From: Corynebacterium stationis
GTDB taxonomy: Bacteria > Actinomycetota > Actinomycetes > Mycobacteriales > Mycobacteriaceae
NCBI RefSeq assembly: GCF_001941345.1
Contig: NZ_CP009251.1
Span: forward strand, 2,418,001-2,482,000
Length of the DNA stretch: 64,000 nucleotides
Direction: 5' to 3'
This document shows positions 1 through 8,461 of the stretch, piece after piece. A program made the position numbers and the translations under genes. The notes beneath the pieces are model-generated. The model ran no database searches, had not been told where the DNA came from, and saw only the letters and a list, made by a program, of their open reading frames with translations. Within the stretch, counting starts at the first letter, position 1, and each line of letters opens with the position of its first letter.

Positions 1-1991
1 TCCGTCAGACGACCATCTTCCAGAACCTGCAGCAAGGTGTTGTAAATCTCCTTGTGAGCCTTCTCGATCTCGTCGAAAAGCACCACGGAGAATGGCTTGC
101 GGCGAACCTTCTCGGTCAGCTGGCCACCTTCTTCGTAGCCAACGTATCCCGGAGGGGCACCGAAGAGACGCGACGCGGTGAAGCGATCATGGAACTCACC
201 CATGTCAATCTGGATGAGGTCATCATCAGAGCCGAAGAGGAAGTTCGCCAAAGCCTTGGACAACTCCGTCTTACCAACACCGGATGGACCGGCGAAGATA
301 AACGAACCGGAAGGACGACGTGGATCCTTCAGACCTGCACGGGTACGACGGATGGCGCGCGAGACAGCCTTGACTGCTTCGTTTTGGCCAATGATGCGCT
401 TGTGCAGCTCGTCTTCCATGTTGAGCAGACGGGAAGATTCCTTCTCGGTCAGCTTCAGAACTGGGATACCAGTCCAGTGCGCAAGAACTTCTGCGATGTG
501 GTCTTCGGTGATCTCTGCAATCTCTTCCAGGTCACCAGAACGCCACTGCTTTTCCTTGGTGGAACGCTCTTCGTGGAGCTTGCGCTCGGTATCGCGCAAG
601 CCAGCTGCCTTCTCGAAGTCTTGCGCATCAATCGCAGCTTCTTTTTCCTTGCGAACCTCTGCGATGCGGTCATCGACGTCGCGGATGCTCTTTGGAGCAG
701 TCATGCGCTTAATGCGCATGCGAGCGCCGGCCTCATCCAGCAAGTCGACTGCCTTATCTGGCAAGAAGCGGTCGTTGATGTAGCGATCGGACAGCGATGC
801 CGCTGCCTTCAAAGCCTCATCGGTGTAGGAAACACGGTGGTGCGCCTCGTACTTATCGCGCAGGCCGCGCAGGATGGTGACGGTGTCTTCCATGGAAGGC
901 TCGTCTACCTGTACCGGCTGGAAACGACGCTCCAACGCCGCATCCTTTTCAATGTGCTTGCGGTACTCATCCAAGGTGGTTGCACCAATGGTCTGCAGCT
1001 CACCACGAGCCAGCTTTGGCTTCAGCAAGGAAGCTGCGTCGATGGCACCTTCGGCTGCACCTGCACCAACAAGGGTGTGGATCTCGTCGATGAACAAGAT
1101 GATGTCCCCGCGCTGGTTAATCTCCTTGAGAACCTTCTTCAGGCGCTCTTCGAAGTCACCACGGTAACGGGAGCCTGCCACCAAAGACCCCAGGTCAAGC
1201 GAGTAAACCTGCTTGTCCTTCAAGGTCTCTGGAACCTTGCCATTAACAATATCGAGAGCAAGGCCTTCTACAACAGCGGTCTTACCAACGCCGGGCTCAC
1301 CGATAAGAACAGGGTTGTTCTTGGTACGGCGAGACAGCACCTGCATGATGCGCTCAATCTCAGACTCACGTCCAACGACTGGGTCCAGCTTGCCGTCCTT
1401 GGCAGCCTGGGTGAGGTTGCGGCCGAATTGATCTAATACCAGCGAGTTAGAACGCTCGCCTTGGTTACCTGGGCCCTGGCGGCCCGGGTTCTGGGCACCA
1501 GTGCCAGCACCTACTGGGCCAGAGCTTGCCTCTGGCTTATCGCCCTGATTGCCTTCATAGCCAGACAGCAGCTGAATAACCTGCTGACGCACGCGAGGCA
1601 GGTCAGCGCCCAGCTTGGTCAGGACCTGGGCTGCAACGCCCTCGCCTTCGCGGATAAGACCGAGCAGCAAGAACTCAGTACCGATGTACTTGTGTCCCAT
1701 CTGCAGCCCTTCGCGCAAGGAAAGCTCAAGAACCTTCTTTGCACGTGGAGTAAACGGAATGTGGCCGTTGTGCGGCTGGGTTCCGTGTCCAATAATTGCT
1801 TCTACCTCACCACGGACGTCCTCGAGAGAGATTCCCATGGACTCCAGTGCCTTGGCAGCAACACCCTCACCTTCTTGGATGAGGCCGAGCAAGATGTGCT
1901 CGGTACCAATGTAATTGTGGTTGAGCATCCGCGCTTCTTCTTGCGCCAAAACTATGACGCGACGAGCACGGTCCGTAAACCTCTCGAACAT
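1..1991 (-). CDS. clpC: ATP-dependent Clp protease ATPase subunit ClpC (3' end cut by window)
   Basis: ClpC is the Hsp100 unfoldase that feeds substrates to ClpP. The reading frame runs from ATG at 1991 to the window edge, about 663 codons. It shows a double Clp N-domain (residues about 1-145), a first AAA module with Walker A GEPGVGKT (about 230), a UVR-type linker (about 445-465) and a second AAA module with GPSGVGKT (about 567). The UVR linker separates ClpC from ClpA and ClpB. An AAGGGG ribosome site precedes the start. The C-terminal part lies outside the window, so the ClpP-docking loop may not be included. A ClgR-like operator lies about 130 bases upstream, which fits heat/proteotoxic stress control known in C. 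glutamicum. Confidence 0.97.
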   Translation of the reverse strand, partial: MFERFTDRARRVIVLAQEEARMLNHNYIGTEHILLGLIQEGEGVAAKALESMGISLEDVRGEVEAIIGHGTQPHNGHIPFTPRAKKVLELSLREGLQMGHKYIGTEFLLLGLIREGEGVAAQVLTKLGADLPRVRQQVIQLLSGYEGNQGDKPEASSGPVGAGTGAQNPGRQGPGNQGERSNSLVLDQFGRNLTQAAKDGKLDPVVGRESEIERIMQVLSRRTKNNPVLIGEPGVGKTAVVEGLALDIVNGKVPETLKDKQVYSLDLGSLVAGSRYRGDFEERLKKVLKEINQRGDIILFIDEIHTLVGAGAAEGAIDAASLLKPKLARGELQTIGATTLDEYRKHIEKDAALERRFQPVQVDEPSMEDTVTILRGLRDKYEAHHRVSYTDEALKAAASLSDRYINDRFLPDKAVDLLDEAGARMRIKRMTAPKSIRDVDDRIAEVRKEKEAAIDAQDFEKAAGLRDTERKLHEERSTKEKQWRSGDLEEIAEITEDHIAEVLAHWTGIPVLKLTEKESSRLLNMEDELHKRIIGQNEAVKAVSRAIRRTRAGLKDPRRPSGSFIFAGPSGVGKTELSKALANFLFGSDDDLIQIDMGEFHDRFTASRLFGAPPGYVGYEEGGQLTEKVRRKPFSVVLFDEIEKAHKEIYNTLLQVLEDGRLT

Positions 1992-2123
1992 GACTCTTAC
2001 CCCTTGGATGTGGATTATTTTTATTGCTAAGTTGTCACCCACTCTAACGCGAGTTTGCCTGGACTATTTCCCCTCCGCTCAACAATAAAGCTGTTTTCAA
2101 CGATTTCGGCAGGTCATAAGGGT

Positions 2124-2141
2124 GTACGCCGGTAGCGAACA
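2124..2141 (-). promoter_or_regulatory. Candidate ClgR operator upstream of clpC
   Basis: Read on the minus strand the site is TGTTCGCTACCGGCGTAC. It has the CGC-N5-GCG core with T/A-rich flanks reported for the activator ClgR, which controls clpC and clpP genes in C. glutamicum. One central position differs from the pattern I remember. The operator assignment is inference; the inverted core is seen. Confidence 0.5.
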
Positions 2142-2272
2142 GGTTGGAAAACTGCCATAATTGATGAATTTTTGTGGCTGGAATTGGGCATGGAAAAGCC
2201 GGCATCGATAAGCAATGCTTCCAGCTTGTGCGAAGCTGAGGCTTACTGATACCGGCGGAGAAAGTGAAGGTT

Positions 2273-3745
2273 CTACGCAGCTGGTACTTCTACGTGTTCC
2301 GGTTCATTGTTGACGCGCTTTACAAATGGCACCAAGCACACGACGATCACCATGCACGCTGCAGCGAAGGTAAACGCCATCGTGGAGCCTTGCGCAGTTG
2401 CGGCGGCCTCAGACAGACCTGCTTCGGTGCCTGCGATAGTGCCGCGAGTCAAGAAAACCACGAGGATCGCGGTGCCGGTTGCACCGGCAAGCTGCTGCAA
2501 GGTGTTCATGCCAGCAGAGCCGTGGCTGTAGAGATTATCTGGCAAAGAGCTCAATGCCGTGGTCATCATCGGGGTCATCATCATGGCCATACCGACGGAG
2601 AATGACACGTGCATGCAAATAACCATCCACACTGCGGAATGCTCATTGAGCAAGATCATCGAACCAACGCCCGCGAGCATCAAGATGGCGCCTGGAATAG
2701 CCAGCGGGAAAGGACCGTAAGAGTCAAAGAGACGGCCTACAAATGGCGACATAATCGCCTGCAGCACGCCACCTGGCATGACCACGAGACCCGTCACCAG
2801 TGCGGTAACGCCCAAAGAAGTCTGCAGGTAGATAGGCAAGACGGTGGCAAAGCCCAACATCGCGCCGAAAGACACCAAGATGACTGAAACTGCGAGGGTG
2901 AAGTTACGGATAGCAAAAGGGCGCAGGTCCAAGAAGGCTTTATCTTTCTTACCCAACTGGAGCTGACGCAAAACAAAAAGCACCAGGGATACAACGCCGA
3001 TAGCCAGGATGATAAGGGCAACTGTGCCTTCACCGGCCAGCATCGATTCAATCGAGGACAATGCGTAGATCAGCCCGCCGAAAGCGAAAGCGGACAGGAA
3101 GAAGGACAGGATATCTAGCGGTACGTTGCGGTTTTCGCCGACGTTGCGCAGCTTCCACCAGCCACCGAGCAGCACCAGTGCAATCAATGGCACCATGAGC
3201 CAAAATACCCAGTGCCAAGTCATGGAGTTAACAATCGCGCCACCAACTGTGGGCCCAAGTGCTGGTGCCACGGAAATAACAATGGCGATAATGCCCATCA
3301 CAGAACCGCGACGCTGGCGCGGAACCAAGGTCATGGTCACCGTCATCAGAAGTGGAATTACCAACGCAGTACCTGCTGCTTGCACAACGCGGCCAGCGAG
3401 CAAGAAGATAAAGGCTGGCGCTAACGCTGCCACCACGGTGCCAACGATAAAGAGCAGACAGGCGGTAATAAACACCTGGCGGGTGGTAAAACGCTCAATG
3501 GCGAAACCAGTTGTAGGGATAACCACGGCCATGGTCAGCATGAATCCGGTCAGTAGCCACTGCACAATAGTTGCTGGCACCTGGTATTCCGCCATAATTG
3601 CAGGCAGTGCGACCGAGAGGGAGGTTTCATTCAAGATCATGATGGTCGCTGCTGCAACCAACACGGCCAAGGTGAGCTTAACGTCAGCGGACATCTTTTC
3701 TGGGGCGGCTGCAGTAGAAGCTGCAGGCGAATTATTCTGTGCCAC
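2273..3745 (-). CDS. MFS drug exporter, DHA2 (14-TM, EmrB/QacA/LmrB-like) family
   Basis: Predicted proton-driven multidrug exporter of the cytoplasmic membrane, about 490 residues. About 14 hydrophobic segments are visible, and the DHA2 signature regions are present: LNETSLSVALPAI in TM1, QWLLTGFML in TM2 and the APALGPTVGG motif C typical of antiporters. The frame is open back to a TTG at 3763, but GTG at 3745 is preferred because GAGAAAG lies about 9 bases before it. LmrB-type lincomycin/multidrug resistance proteins are the closest relatives by pattern; the true substrate cannot be read. No regulator gene is adjacent, but a perfect 18-base palindrome lies about 45 bases upstream of the start. 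Confidence 0.88.
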   Translation of the reverse strand: MAQNNSPAASTAAAPEKMSADVKLTLAVLVAAATIMILNETSLSVALPAIMAEYQVPATIVQWLLTGFMLTMAVVIPTTGFAIERFTTRQVFITACLLFIVGTVVAALAPAFIFLLAGRVVQAAGTALVIPLLMTVTMTLVPRQRRGSVMGIIAIVISVAPALGPTVGGAIVNSMTWHWVFWLMVPLIALVLLGGWWKLRNVGENRNVPLDILSFFLSAFAFGGLIYALSSIESMLAGEGTVALIILAIGVVSLVLFVLRQLQLGKKDKAFLDLRPFAIRNFTLAVSVILVSFGAMLGFATVLPIYLQTSLGVTALVTGLVVMPGGVLQAIMSPFVGRLFDSYGPFPLAIPGAILMLAGVGSMILLNEHSAVWMVICMHVSFSVGMAMMMTPMMTTALSSLPDNLYSHGSAGMNTLQQLAGATGTAILVVFLTRGTIAGTEAGLSEAAATAQGSTMAFTFAAACMVIVVCLVPFVKRVNNEPEHVEVPAA

Positions 3746-3788
3746 GCAAATTTTCTTTCTCAACTAAACATGTATTTATTTAAAGACA

Positions 3789-3806
3789 CTTCACCCACGG
3801 GTGAAG
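3789..3806. promoter_or_regulatory. Perfect palindrome in the exporter promoter region
   Basis: CTTCACCC-AC-GGGTGAAG is a perfect inverted repeat with 8-base arms, 43 bases upstream of the exporter GTG. Its position suggests a dimeric repressor operator (TetR or MarR type); this is inference. The remaining sequence of the 3746-4067 gap is A/T-rich and shows no convincing gene. A weak imperfect hairpin (GCCAC / GTGGC) lies near 3838-3865. Confidence 0.45.
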
Positions 3807-4067
3807 GTTTGACCACTTAAATAAGGGGAATAGGCACCGCCACCCACAAATGTAGGAAGTGGCCCTTAAAGCAAAAGTGCCCGTGCGGGATTTCAATCAA
3901 AAGTTCTGTTTATGAAAAATAAGAACTTCAACCGCTTTAGAGCTAACAAGACCTTAGTGATTTTTCTTCCATTTCGGTACCCGCAGCCGAAAGTTGTAAC
4001 TGAAAACACGGAAGTAACCCCAGTGTGTGGTGCACGTTCAGCATCCTACCGCAGCCACCACCGTGAT

Positions 4068-4814
4068 TCAGGCTTCAGAAAATCTCGACGCAGTTGGTAA
4101 GGGCCCCGTGGTGTGGTCTTCGCGTAGCCGCTTGATGATATTTTCTGCAGAGATTAAACACAGCGGCACGCCCACTCCTGGAACGGTGGTTGCTCCAGCG
4201 TAATACAGGTTATCGATCTTGGAAGAGATATTCTTCCCGCGGAAAAATGTTGACTGTGCCAAGGTATGTGCAGGTCCTATTGCCCCGCCATCCCATGCGT
4301 TAAAGCGCTGCGCGAAATCTTGTGGCCCAACGGTTTTAGAAATCACGATTCGCGAAGCTAAATCTTCAATTCCTGCCCAGCGTGCGATGACGTCAATCGC
4401 TTGCTTTGCGATGTCATGCACTCGCGGATCTTCTTCACGTACTTCCATGCTGTTGCTGGCGTTAATATCCTCGGCGGCTTCTAGAAAAGCATTACCGTGG
4501 CCAAGATCTGGCTCTGCAGCGGTGGGAATGAGCACGAAGAGATTTTCATAGCCTTCAGGAGCCACATTGTCATCGGTTGCGGAGGTCTTCGAGACATACA
4601 TCGACCGCGACCACTTTGAATCGAGCGGGGAGGCTTCTTTGCCAAAGACAGCGTCAAAGTCCGTGCTTAAGAACAAAGATTAACGCGCTAACTCTGAGAG
4701 CTTTCCTGTCTCCCGGTGTAGATGAGGACGGTTCCCAAACCAGGGTCGCGCTTGTCCCAGTATTTTGCGGGATAAGTACGCAAGTGTGGTGGGCGTTCAG
4801 TCCTGCGCCATAGC
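4068..4814 (-). pseudogene. crtI: Phytoene desaturase remnant (C-terminal part of CrtI)
   Basis: The last 200 or so residues (4068-4676) are clearly CrtI: the motifs GAIGPAHTLAQSTFFRG and YYAGATTVPGVGVPLCLIS are the conserved C-terminal FAD-fold segment of bacterial phytoene desaturases. The N-terminal dinucleotide-binding GxGxxG region is missing. Just upstream, another frame reads LGTVLIYTGRQESSQS and then stops, and the next frame picks up LSTDFDAVFG, which is the order expected in CrtI (membrane segment, then DFDAVFG). So at least one frameshift and a large N-terminal loss are visible. It abuts an equally broken crtB, implying an internal deletion fusing the two. The upstream boundary is approximate. 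Confidence 0.85.
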
Positions 4815-5024
4815 CGGCACCGTCAGCAATCTCATCGGCGATGCGCACTACTGCATACATACTGCGGATGTCAGTTTTACGTGACCGCGCAGCAAATTAG
4901 AAGCTAGGAAAAAGCTGCTGGAATAGCGACGAATAATCTCATGCGCTGCATGCTGAGCGGAGCGGTCATAGTGGTGCAACAACTTAGCAGGCTGTTCCTG
5001 CCAGGCACCCGACATGCTTTCCAT
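4815..5024 (-). pseudogene. crtB: Phytoene synthase remnant (N-terminal part of CrtB)
   Basis: The fragment encodes the start of a squalene/phytoene synthase: EIIRRYSSSFFLASNLLRG followed, in another frame, by MYAVVRIADEIADG, which contains the beginning of the first Asp-rich motif. The two pieces are adjacent in every known CrtB, so the frame switch near 4860-4870 is a one-base loss (GTAAAACTGAC where one more base is needed). After about 70 residues the homology stops and CrtI-like sequence begins. Both catalytic DxxxD regions cannot be present, so the gene is dead. ATG at 5024 or 5015 would be the ancestral start. Confidence 0.82.
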
Positions 5025-5417
5025 ACCTCCGTGAGAAGCACTCAACGCATTGTGATCCACGCGTCGTGCTCCGTTCAATCGCTAACTCATATTCGCTAAT
5101 TTTTCCATCATTAGCACTCAATGACTATAAGCCGGAGGGTGAAAATCTTAAGCATTGGGTCAAAATCCGAGGCGGGAAAAGCCCTTTTTCCGCCCTCGAA
5201 CATGAGCCGAAAATAAACCCCTCTAACCACATGAACAACATGAAAACACACAGGTCACAGTAGTGTACCCCTTGTTTACCCCTGTTGCTCGCACCTGTTT
5301 TTATTCGGTTCTAAGGTTCCTTTATAGACCTTGATAACGATTAAATAACGAACCCCTTGCGCTACCGCACTTTATCTTCACGGCAGTTACAGGCAGGGTT
5401 CGAGTGGAGCGAATTCG
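5025..5417. other. Intergenic region between crtB remnant and CAP gene
   Basis: No gene is supported here. An imperfect hairpin, GAGGCGGGAAAA ... TTTTTCCGCCCTC, lies at 5169-5197 and could be an old terminator. The region nearest 5418 should hold the promoter for the CAP gene; GGAGCG ahead of its ATG is the ribosome site. Confidence 0.4.
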
Positions 5418-5957
5418 ATGAACGCTATTCAAACTCAGATCGCTGGCATCGTCGCCGTTATAACAGCCGCGACGGGTAGCCTTACCGGCGGCGTCCAAGA
5501 CGTTGTGCAGTCTATTGGCGCTCACGTCGGTGGCTCTTCGCAGTCAATCACCGCCACGGCGAACGCTGCTACGCCACCGTCCTCTAGCAACATAGTCAAC
5601 ACCCAGTCTGTCTACGTAGCTATCAATGAGTACCGCATCCGCCACGGCGTAGCACCAGTGGCACCTAACCCGCAGCTCGATAGCATCGCACAGCGCTGGG
5701 CTAATCACATGGCTCGTACAGGCGTTCCTGCGCACAACCCAAACTACTTGAAGCAGTACCCAGCCGGCTGGAAGGAAGGCGGCGAGAATGTTCACCAGAA
5801 CTGGCGCGGCGCTTCCACCCAGGAAGTAGTCCAGGCATGGCACAATTCGCCATCCCACCGTCAGAATCAGGCAGACCCCTACTTCAACCAGATCGGCGTG
5901 GGCGTTGCTTATAGCTCCGATGGACGCATGTGGGTAGTTACAAACTACATGCGCTAA
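5418..5957 (+). CDS. Secreted CAP-superfamily (SCP/PR-1) protein
   Basis: 179-residue protein with a hydrophobic N-terminus (IAGIVAVITAATGS), a Ser/Thr-rich linker, and a CAP domain from about residue 65 to the end. CAP signatures are visible: the N-terminal helix with VAINEYRIRHGV, the GENV motif, and HNSPSHRQN, which supplies the conserved His/Glu cavity residues, then a final strand WVVTNYMR. In bacteria these domains are usually exported and of unclear enzymatic role. TGGAGCG precedes the ATG by about 7 bases. It is a single gene that ends at a strong bidirectional terminator. Confidence 0.85.
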   Translation: MNAIQTQIAGIVAVITAATGSLTGGVQDVVQSIGAHVGGSSQSITATANAATPPSSSNIVNTQSVYVAINEYRIRHGVAPVAPNPQLDSIAQRWANHMARTGVPAHNPNYLKQYPAGWKEGGENVHQNWRGASTQEVVQAWHNSPSHRQNQADPYFNQIGVGVAYSSDGRMWVVTNYMR

Positions 5958-5988
5958 TTTATAAAGGCTTCAGGCGTTTAAACCAAAA

Positions 5989-6030
5989 GCCGCGGGCAGC
6001 AATTTTACGTGATTGCTACCCGCGGCCTTT
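5989..6030. terminator. Bidirectional terminator between CAP gene and FMN reductase
   Basis: Arms GCCGCGGGCAGCAAT and ATTGCTACCCGCGGC pair over 15 positions with one mismatch and an 8-base loop. A T-run follows on the plus strand and AAAA precedes, so it can end the convergent genes on both strands. Confidence 0.85.
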
Positions 6031-6046
6031 GTGATGTTTAAAAGTA

Positions 6047-6598
6047 TTAAGCGTTAACCTTCTTGAGCATTGCTTCAAGGTCGGTAAACAGGTTGGCTGC
6101 TTCTTCAATCTTGCGATCAGCTGGAGCAAATCCGCTCTCGTTAAACTCGGTGAACAGGTTGAACTCTAGCGCTGCACGAACCTGCAGCATCTGGAAGTTG
6201 GAAACAATCAGACGCCATGCCTCGATGGCGCGAACTCCGCCGGAAGCACCGTAGCCAACGAAAGCTACAGCCTTGCCGAACCACTCGGAGCCCAGTGCGT
6301 CGAACGCGTTCTTGAAGCCACCTGGAACGGAGTGGTTGTACTCAGGGGTAACGAAGATAAAGCCATCGAAGGAATCGATCTTGTCGGACCATGCTTGGAC
6401 CTGCTCGTTGTCGTACTGCTTGTTAGCAGCGCCTGGGATAACTGGGCTCTCCAGCAGTGGAACGTTAAATTCCTTCAAGTCCACCAGCTCGTACTCAACG
6501 CCGGTGTCGCGGCCCTGAGCTAAGTCATTAACCCAGCGTGCAACGCCTTCGCCCATACGACCTTCACGGATTGAACCAAGAACAATTCCGACCTTCAT
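6047..6598 (-). CDS. NADPH-dependent FMN reductase / flavodoxin-like oxidoreductase
   Basis: 183-residue flavoprotein of the NADPH-dependent FMN reductase family. The phosphate-binding loop GSIREGRMGE lies at the N-terminus and the flavin-binding loop TPEYNHSVPGGFKNA at about residue 80-95, both diagnostic. Such enzymes reduce FMN, quinones, azo dyes or chromate using NAD(P)H; the physiological acceptor cannot be read. ATG at 6598 is chosen because GAAAGG stands 9 bases before it; a TTG two codons earlier has no ribosome site. It ends at the shared terminator with the CAP gene. Confidence 0.88.
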   Translation of the reverse strand: MKVGIVLGSIREGRMGEGVARWVNDLAQGRDTGVEYELVDLKEFNVPLLESPVIPGAANKQYDNEQVQAWSDKIDSFDGFIFVTPEYNHSVPGGFKNAFDALGSEWFGKAVAFVGYGASGGVRAIEAWRLIVSNFQMLQVRAALEFNLFTEFNESGFAPADRKIEEAANLFTDLEAMLKKVNA

Positions 6599-6661
6599 TA
6601 GCAAAAACCTTTCGATAGTTGATATGTCACGAACTACCCTAATTGATTAAAGGTTTAAGCG

Positions 6662-8245
6662 CTAGTTCTGTGATTCAGGTTTCACCAATGGGAAGAGTAC
6701 GGTCTCGCGGATACCCAAGCCAGTCAGCGCCATGAGCAGGCGATCGATGCCCATTCCGGCACCGCCTGTTGGCGGCATGCCCTGTTCCATGGCTGAAAGA
6801 AAGTCCTCATCCAGAACCATTGCTTCGTCGTCGCCGGCTGCAGCCAGGCGCGCTTGGTCTTCAAAACGCTCGCGCTGAATGACTGGATCGACAAGCTCGG
6901 AGTAGCCAGTTGCCAACTCAAAGCCGCGGACATACAGGTCCCACTTTTCGGTAACGCCTGGTTCGCTGCGGTGTGAACGGGTCAAAGGTGAGGTCTCCAC
7001 TGGGAAGTGCTTAACAAATATTGGGCCTTCCAGCTGGTCTTCGCACAAAAGCTCCCAGATTTCTTCAACCAACTTGCCGTGGCCCCAGCCGCCGTCCTTC
7101 GGAACATCCAGGCCAACAACCTTGGCTAGTTCCTTGAGCTCTTCGACGGTGGAGTCAATGGTGACTTCCTTTTGGCCTGGGAACTTCTTCTGCAGTGCCT
7201 CATTAAGAGACGGGTACATTTCAATCTCTGGCCAGGTCTCGCCGCCAAGGTCATATTCGGTGCCATCGGCAAGCGTGACAACATGCGATCCAAAGACTTC
7301 CTGAGCTACCGCTTGGATGGAATCCTTAATGGTCTTAGCAATACCGTTGTAGTCGCTCCAGGCATCATAAATCTCCAACATCGCAAACTCCGGGGAGTGG
7401 GACTTATCGATGCCCTCATTGCGGAAGTTGCGGTTGATCTCAAAGACCTTATCGATACCGCCAACAACAGCCCTCTTGAGGAAAAGCTCAGGTGCGATAC
7501 GCAAGTACAGATCAATGTCAAGCGCGTTAGAGTGGGTGACGAATGGACGCGCTGCTGCACCACCGTGCAAGGTCTGCAGCATTGGGGTTTCAATCTCATT
7601 GAAACCATCATCTTCTAAGTGATGACGCAAGGCCCGAATGACCTTAATGCGGGTCATGGCGTTCTTGCGGGCTTCTTCACGCAGAATCAGGTCATTGTAG
7701 CGCTGACGCACGCGCGTATCTTCTGCCATATCCGCAAATGCCACTGGCATCGGGCGCAGTGACTTGGAAGCCATCTGCCATTCACTCGCCATGACGGACA
7801 ACTCACCGCGGCGAGAAGAAATCACACGACCAGTTACGGAGATGAAGTCTCCTAAGTCGACGTCAGACTTCCATGCAGCTAGGGATTCCTCGCCGACCTC
7901 GGCAAGCGACAGCATCGCTTGCACCTGGGTGCCGTCACCATCTTGCAAGGTGGCAAAGCACAGCTTGCCGGTATTGCGCATAAAGATAAGACGGCCGGCG
8001 ATGGAAACAACATCCTGGGTTTCCTGGCCGACTTCCAAGTAAGTCACGCCGTCTGCATCGCCTGCGGACTCACCTTCTGCAAGCACCTGGTATTGGCCAC
8101 GAAGGTCGCGCAAAGAAGTGGTGCGCTTTACGCTAACGGGATAAGCCTCAATGCCGTTGTCTATCAGACGGGCGCGCTTATCGCGGCGGATCCGCAGCTG
8201 CTCGGGAACGTCTGGGGTCTGGGTATTTTTCTTCTGCTCGCTCAC
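6662..8245 (-). CDS. lysS: Lysyl-tRNA synthetase, class II
   Basis: About 527 residues. An N-terminal OB-fold anticodon-binding domain (residues about 60-180) is followed by a class II catalytic core: motif 2 [18 protein letters not shown] and motif 3 GMGIDRLLM at the C-terminus are clear. It charges tRNA-Lys in the cytoplasm. GTG at 8245 is preferred to GTG at 8251 because TAACCT lies 7 bases upstream, the spacing expected for a leaderless transcript. In mycobacteria and corynebacteria lysS sits near clpC and the pantothenate/folate genes; here a four-gene block on the opposite strand separates it from the PanC-like gene. Confidence 0.97.
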   Translation of the reverse strand: MSEQKKNTQTPDVPEQLRIRRDKRARLIDNGIEAYPVSVKRTTSLRDLRGQYQVLAEGESAGDADGVTYLEVGQETQDVVSIAGRLIFMRNTGKLCFATLQDGDGTQVQAMLSLAEVGEESLAAWKSDVDLGDFISVTGRVISSRRGELSVMASEWQMASKSLRPMPVAFADMAEDTRVRQRYNDLILREEARKNAMTRIKVIRALRHHLEDDGFNEIETPMLQTLHGGAAARPFVTHSNALDIDLYLRIAPELFLKRAVVGGIDKVFEINRNFRNEGIDKSHSPEFAMLEIYDAWSDYNGIAKTIKDSIQAVAQEVFGSHVVTLADGTEYDLGGETWPEIEMYPSLNEALQKKFPGQKEVTIDSTVEELKELAKVVGLDVPKDGGWGHGKLVEEIWELLCEDQLEGPIFVKHFPVETSPLTRSHRSEPGVTEKWDLYVRGFELATGYSELVDPVIQRERFEDQARLAAAGDDEAMVLDEDFLSAMEQGMPPTGGAGMGIDRLLMALTGLGIRETVLFPLVKPESQN

Positions 8246-8345
8246 GCCCACAAGGTTAGTCGATCAACCACACCCACGTTAAACACAGGCCAAGCAGGAC
8301 TTTCGACCTTAAGTATGGACAGACCTCGACCACAGGAAAGTTAAT

Positions 8346-8384
8346 TCATCTAAGTGTCATCTCAAATTATTTATTAGGTCATCT
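8346..8384 (+). promoter_or_regulatory. Helically phased TCATCT repeats upstream of phoX
   Basis: TCATCT occurs at 8346, 8357 and 8379, that is at spacings of 11 and 22 bases, with a degenerate copy near 8389. OmpR/PhoB-type response regulators bind direct repeats at 11-base periodicity, and PhoX phosphatases are usually phosphate-starvation genes. A Pho-box function is inference. Confidence 0.4.
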
Positions 8385-8461
8385 GAAGTATCTAGTTTAG
8401 ATGCGTCCTCCCCAGACAAAGATCTTCACACTTTTTATGTTTTCAGACTGGAGCTAGTTTC

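Noticed and set aside
54-1436. Long open frame opposite clpC
   Set aside because: It is antisense to a clearly conserved gene, has no family resemblance, and arises from codon bias of clpC.
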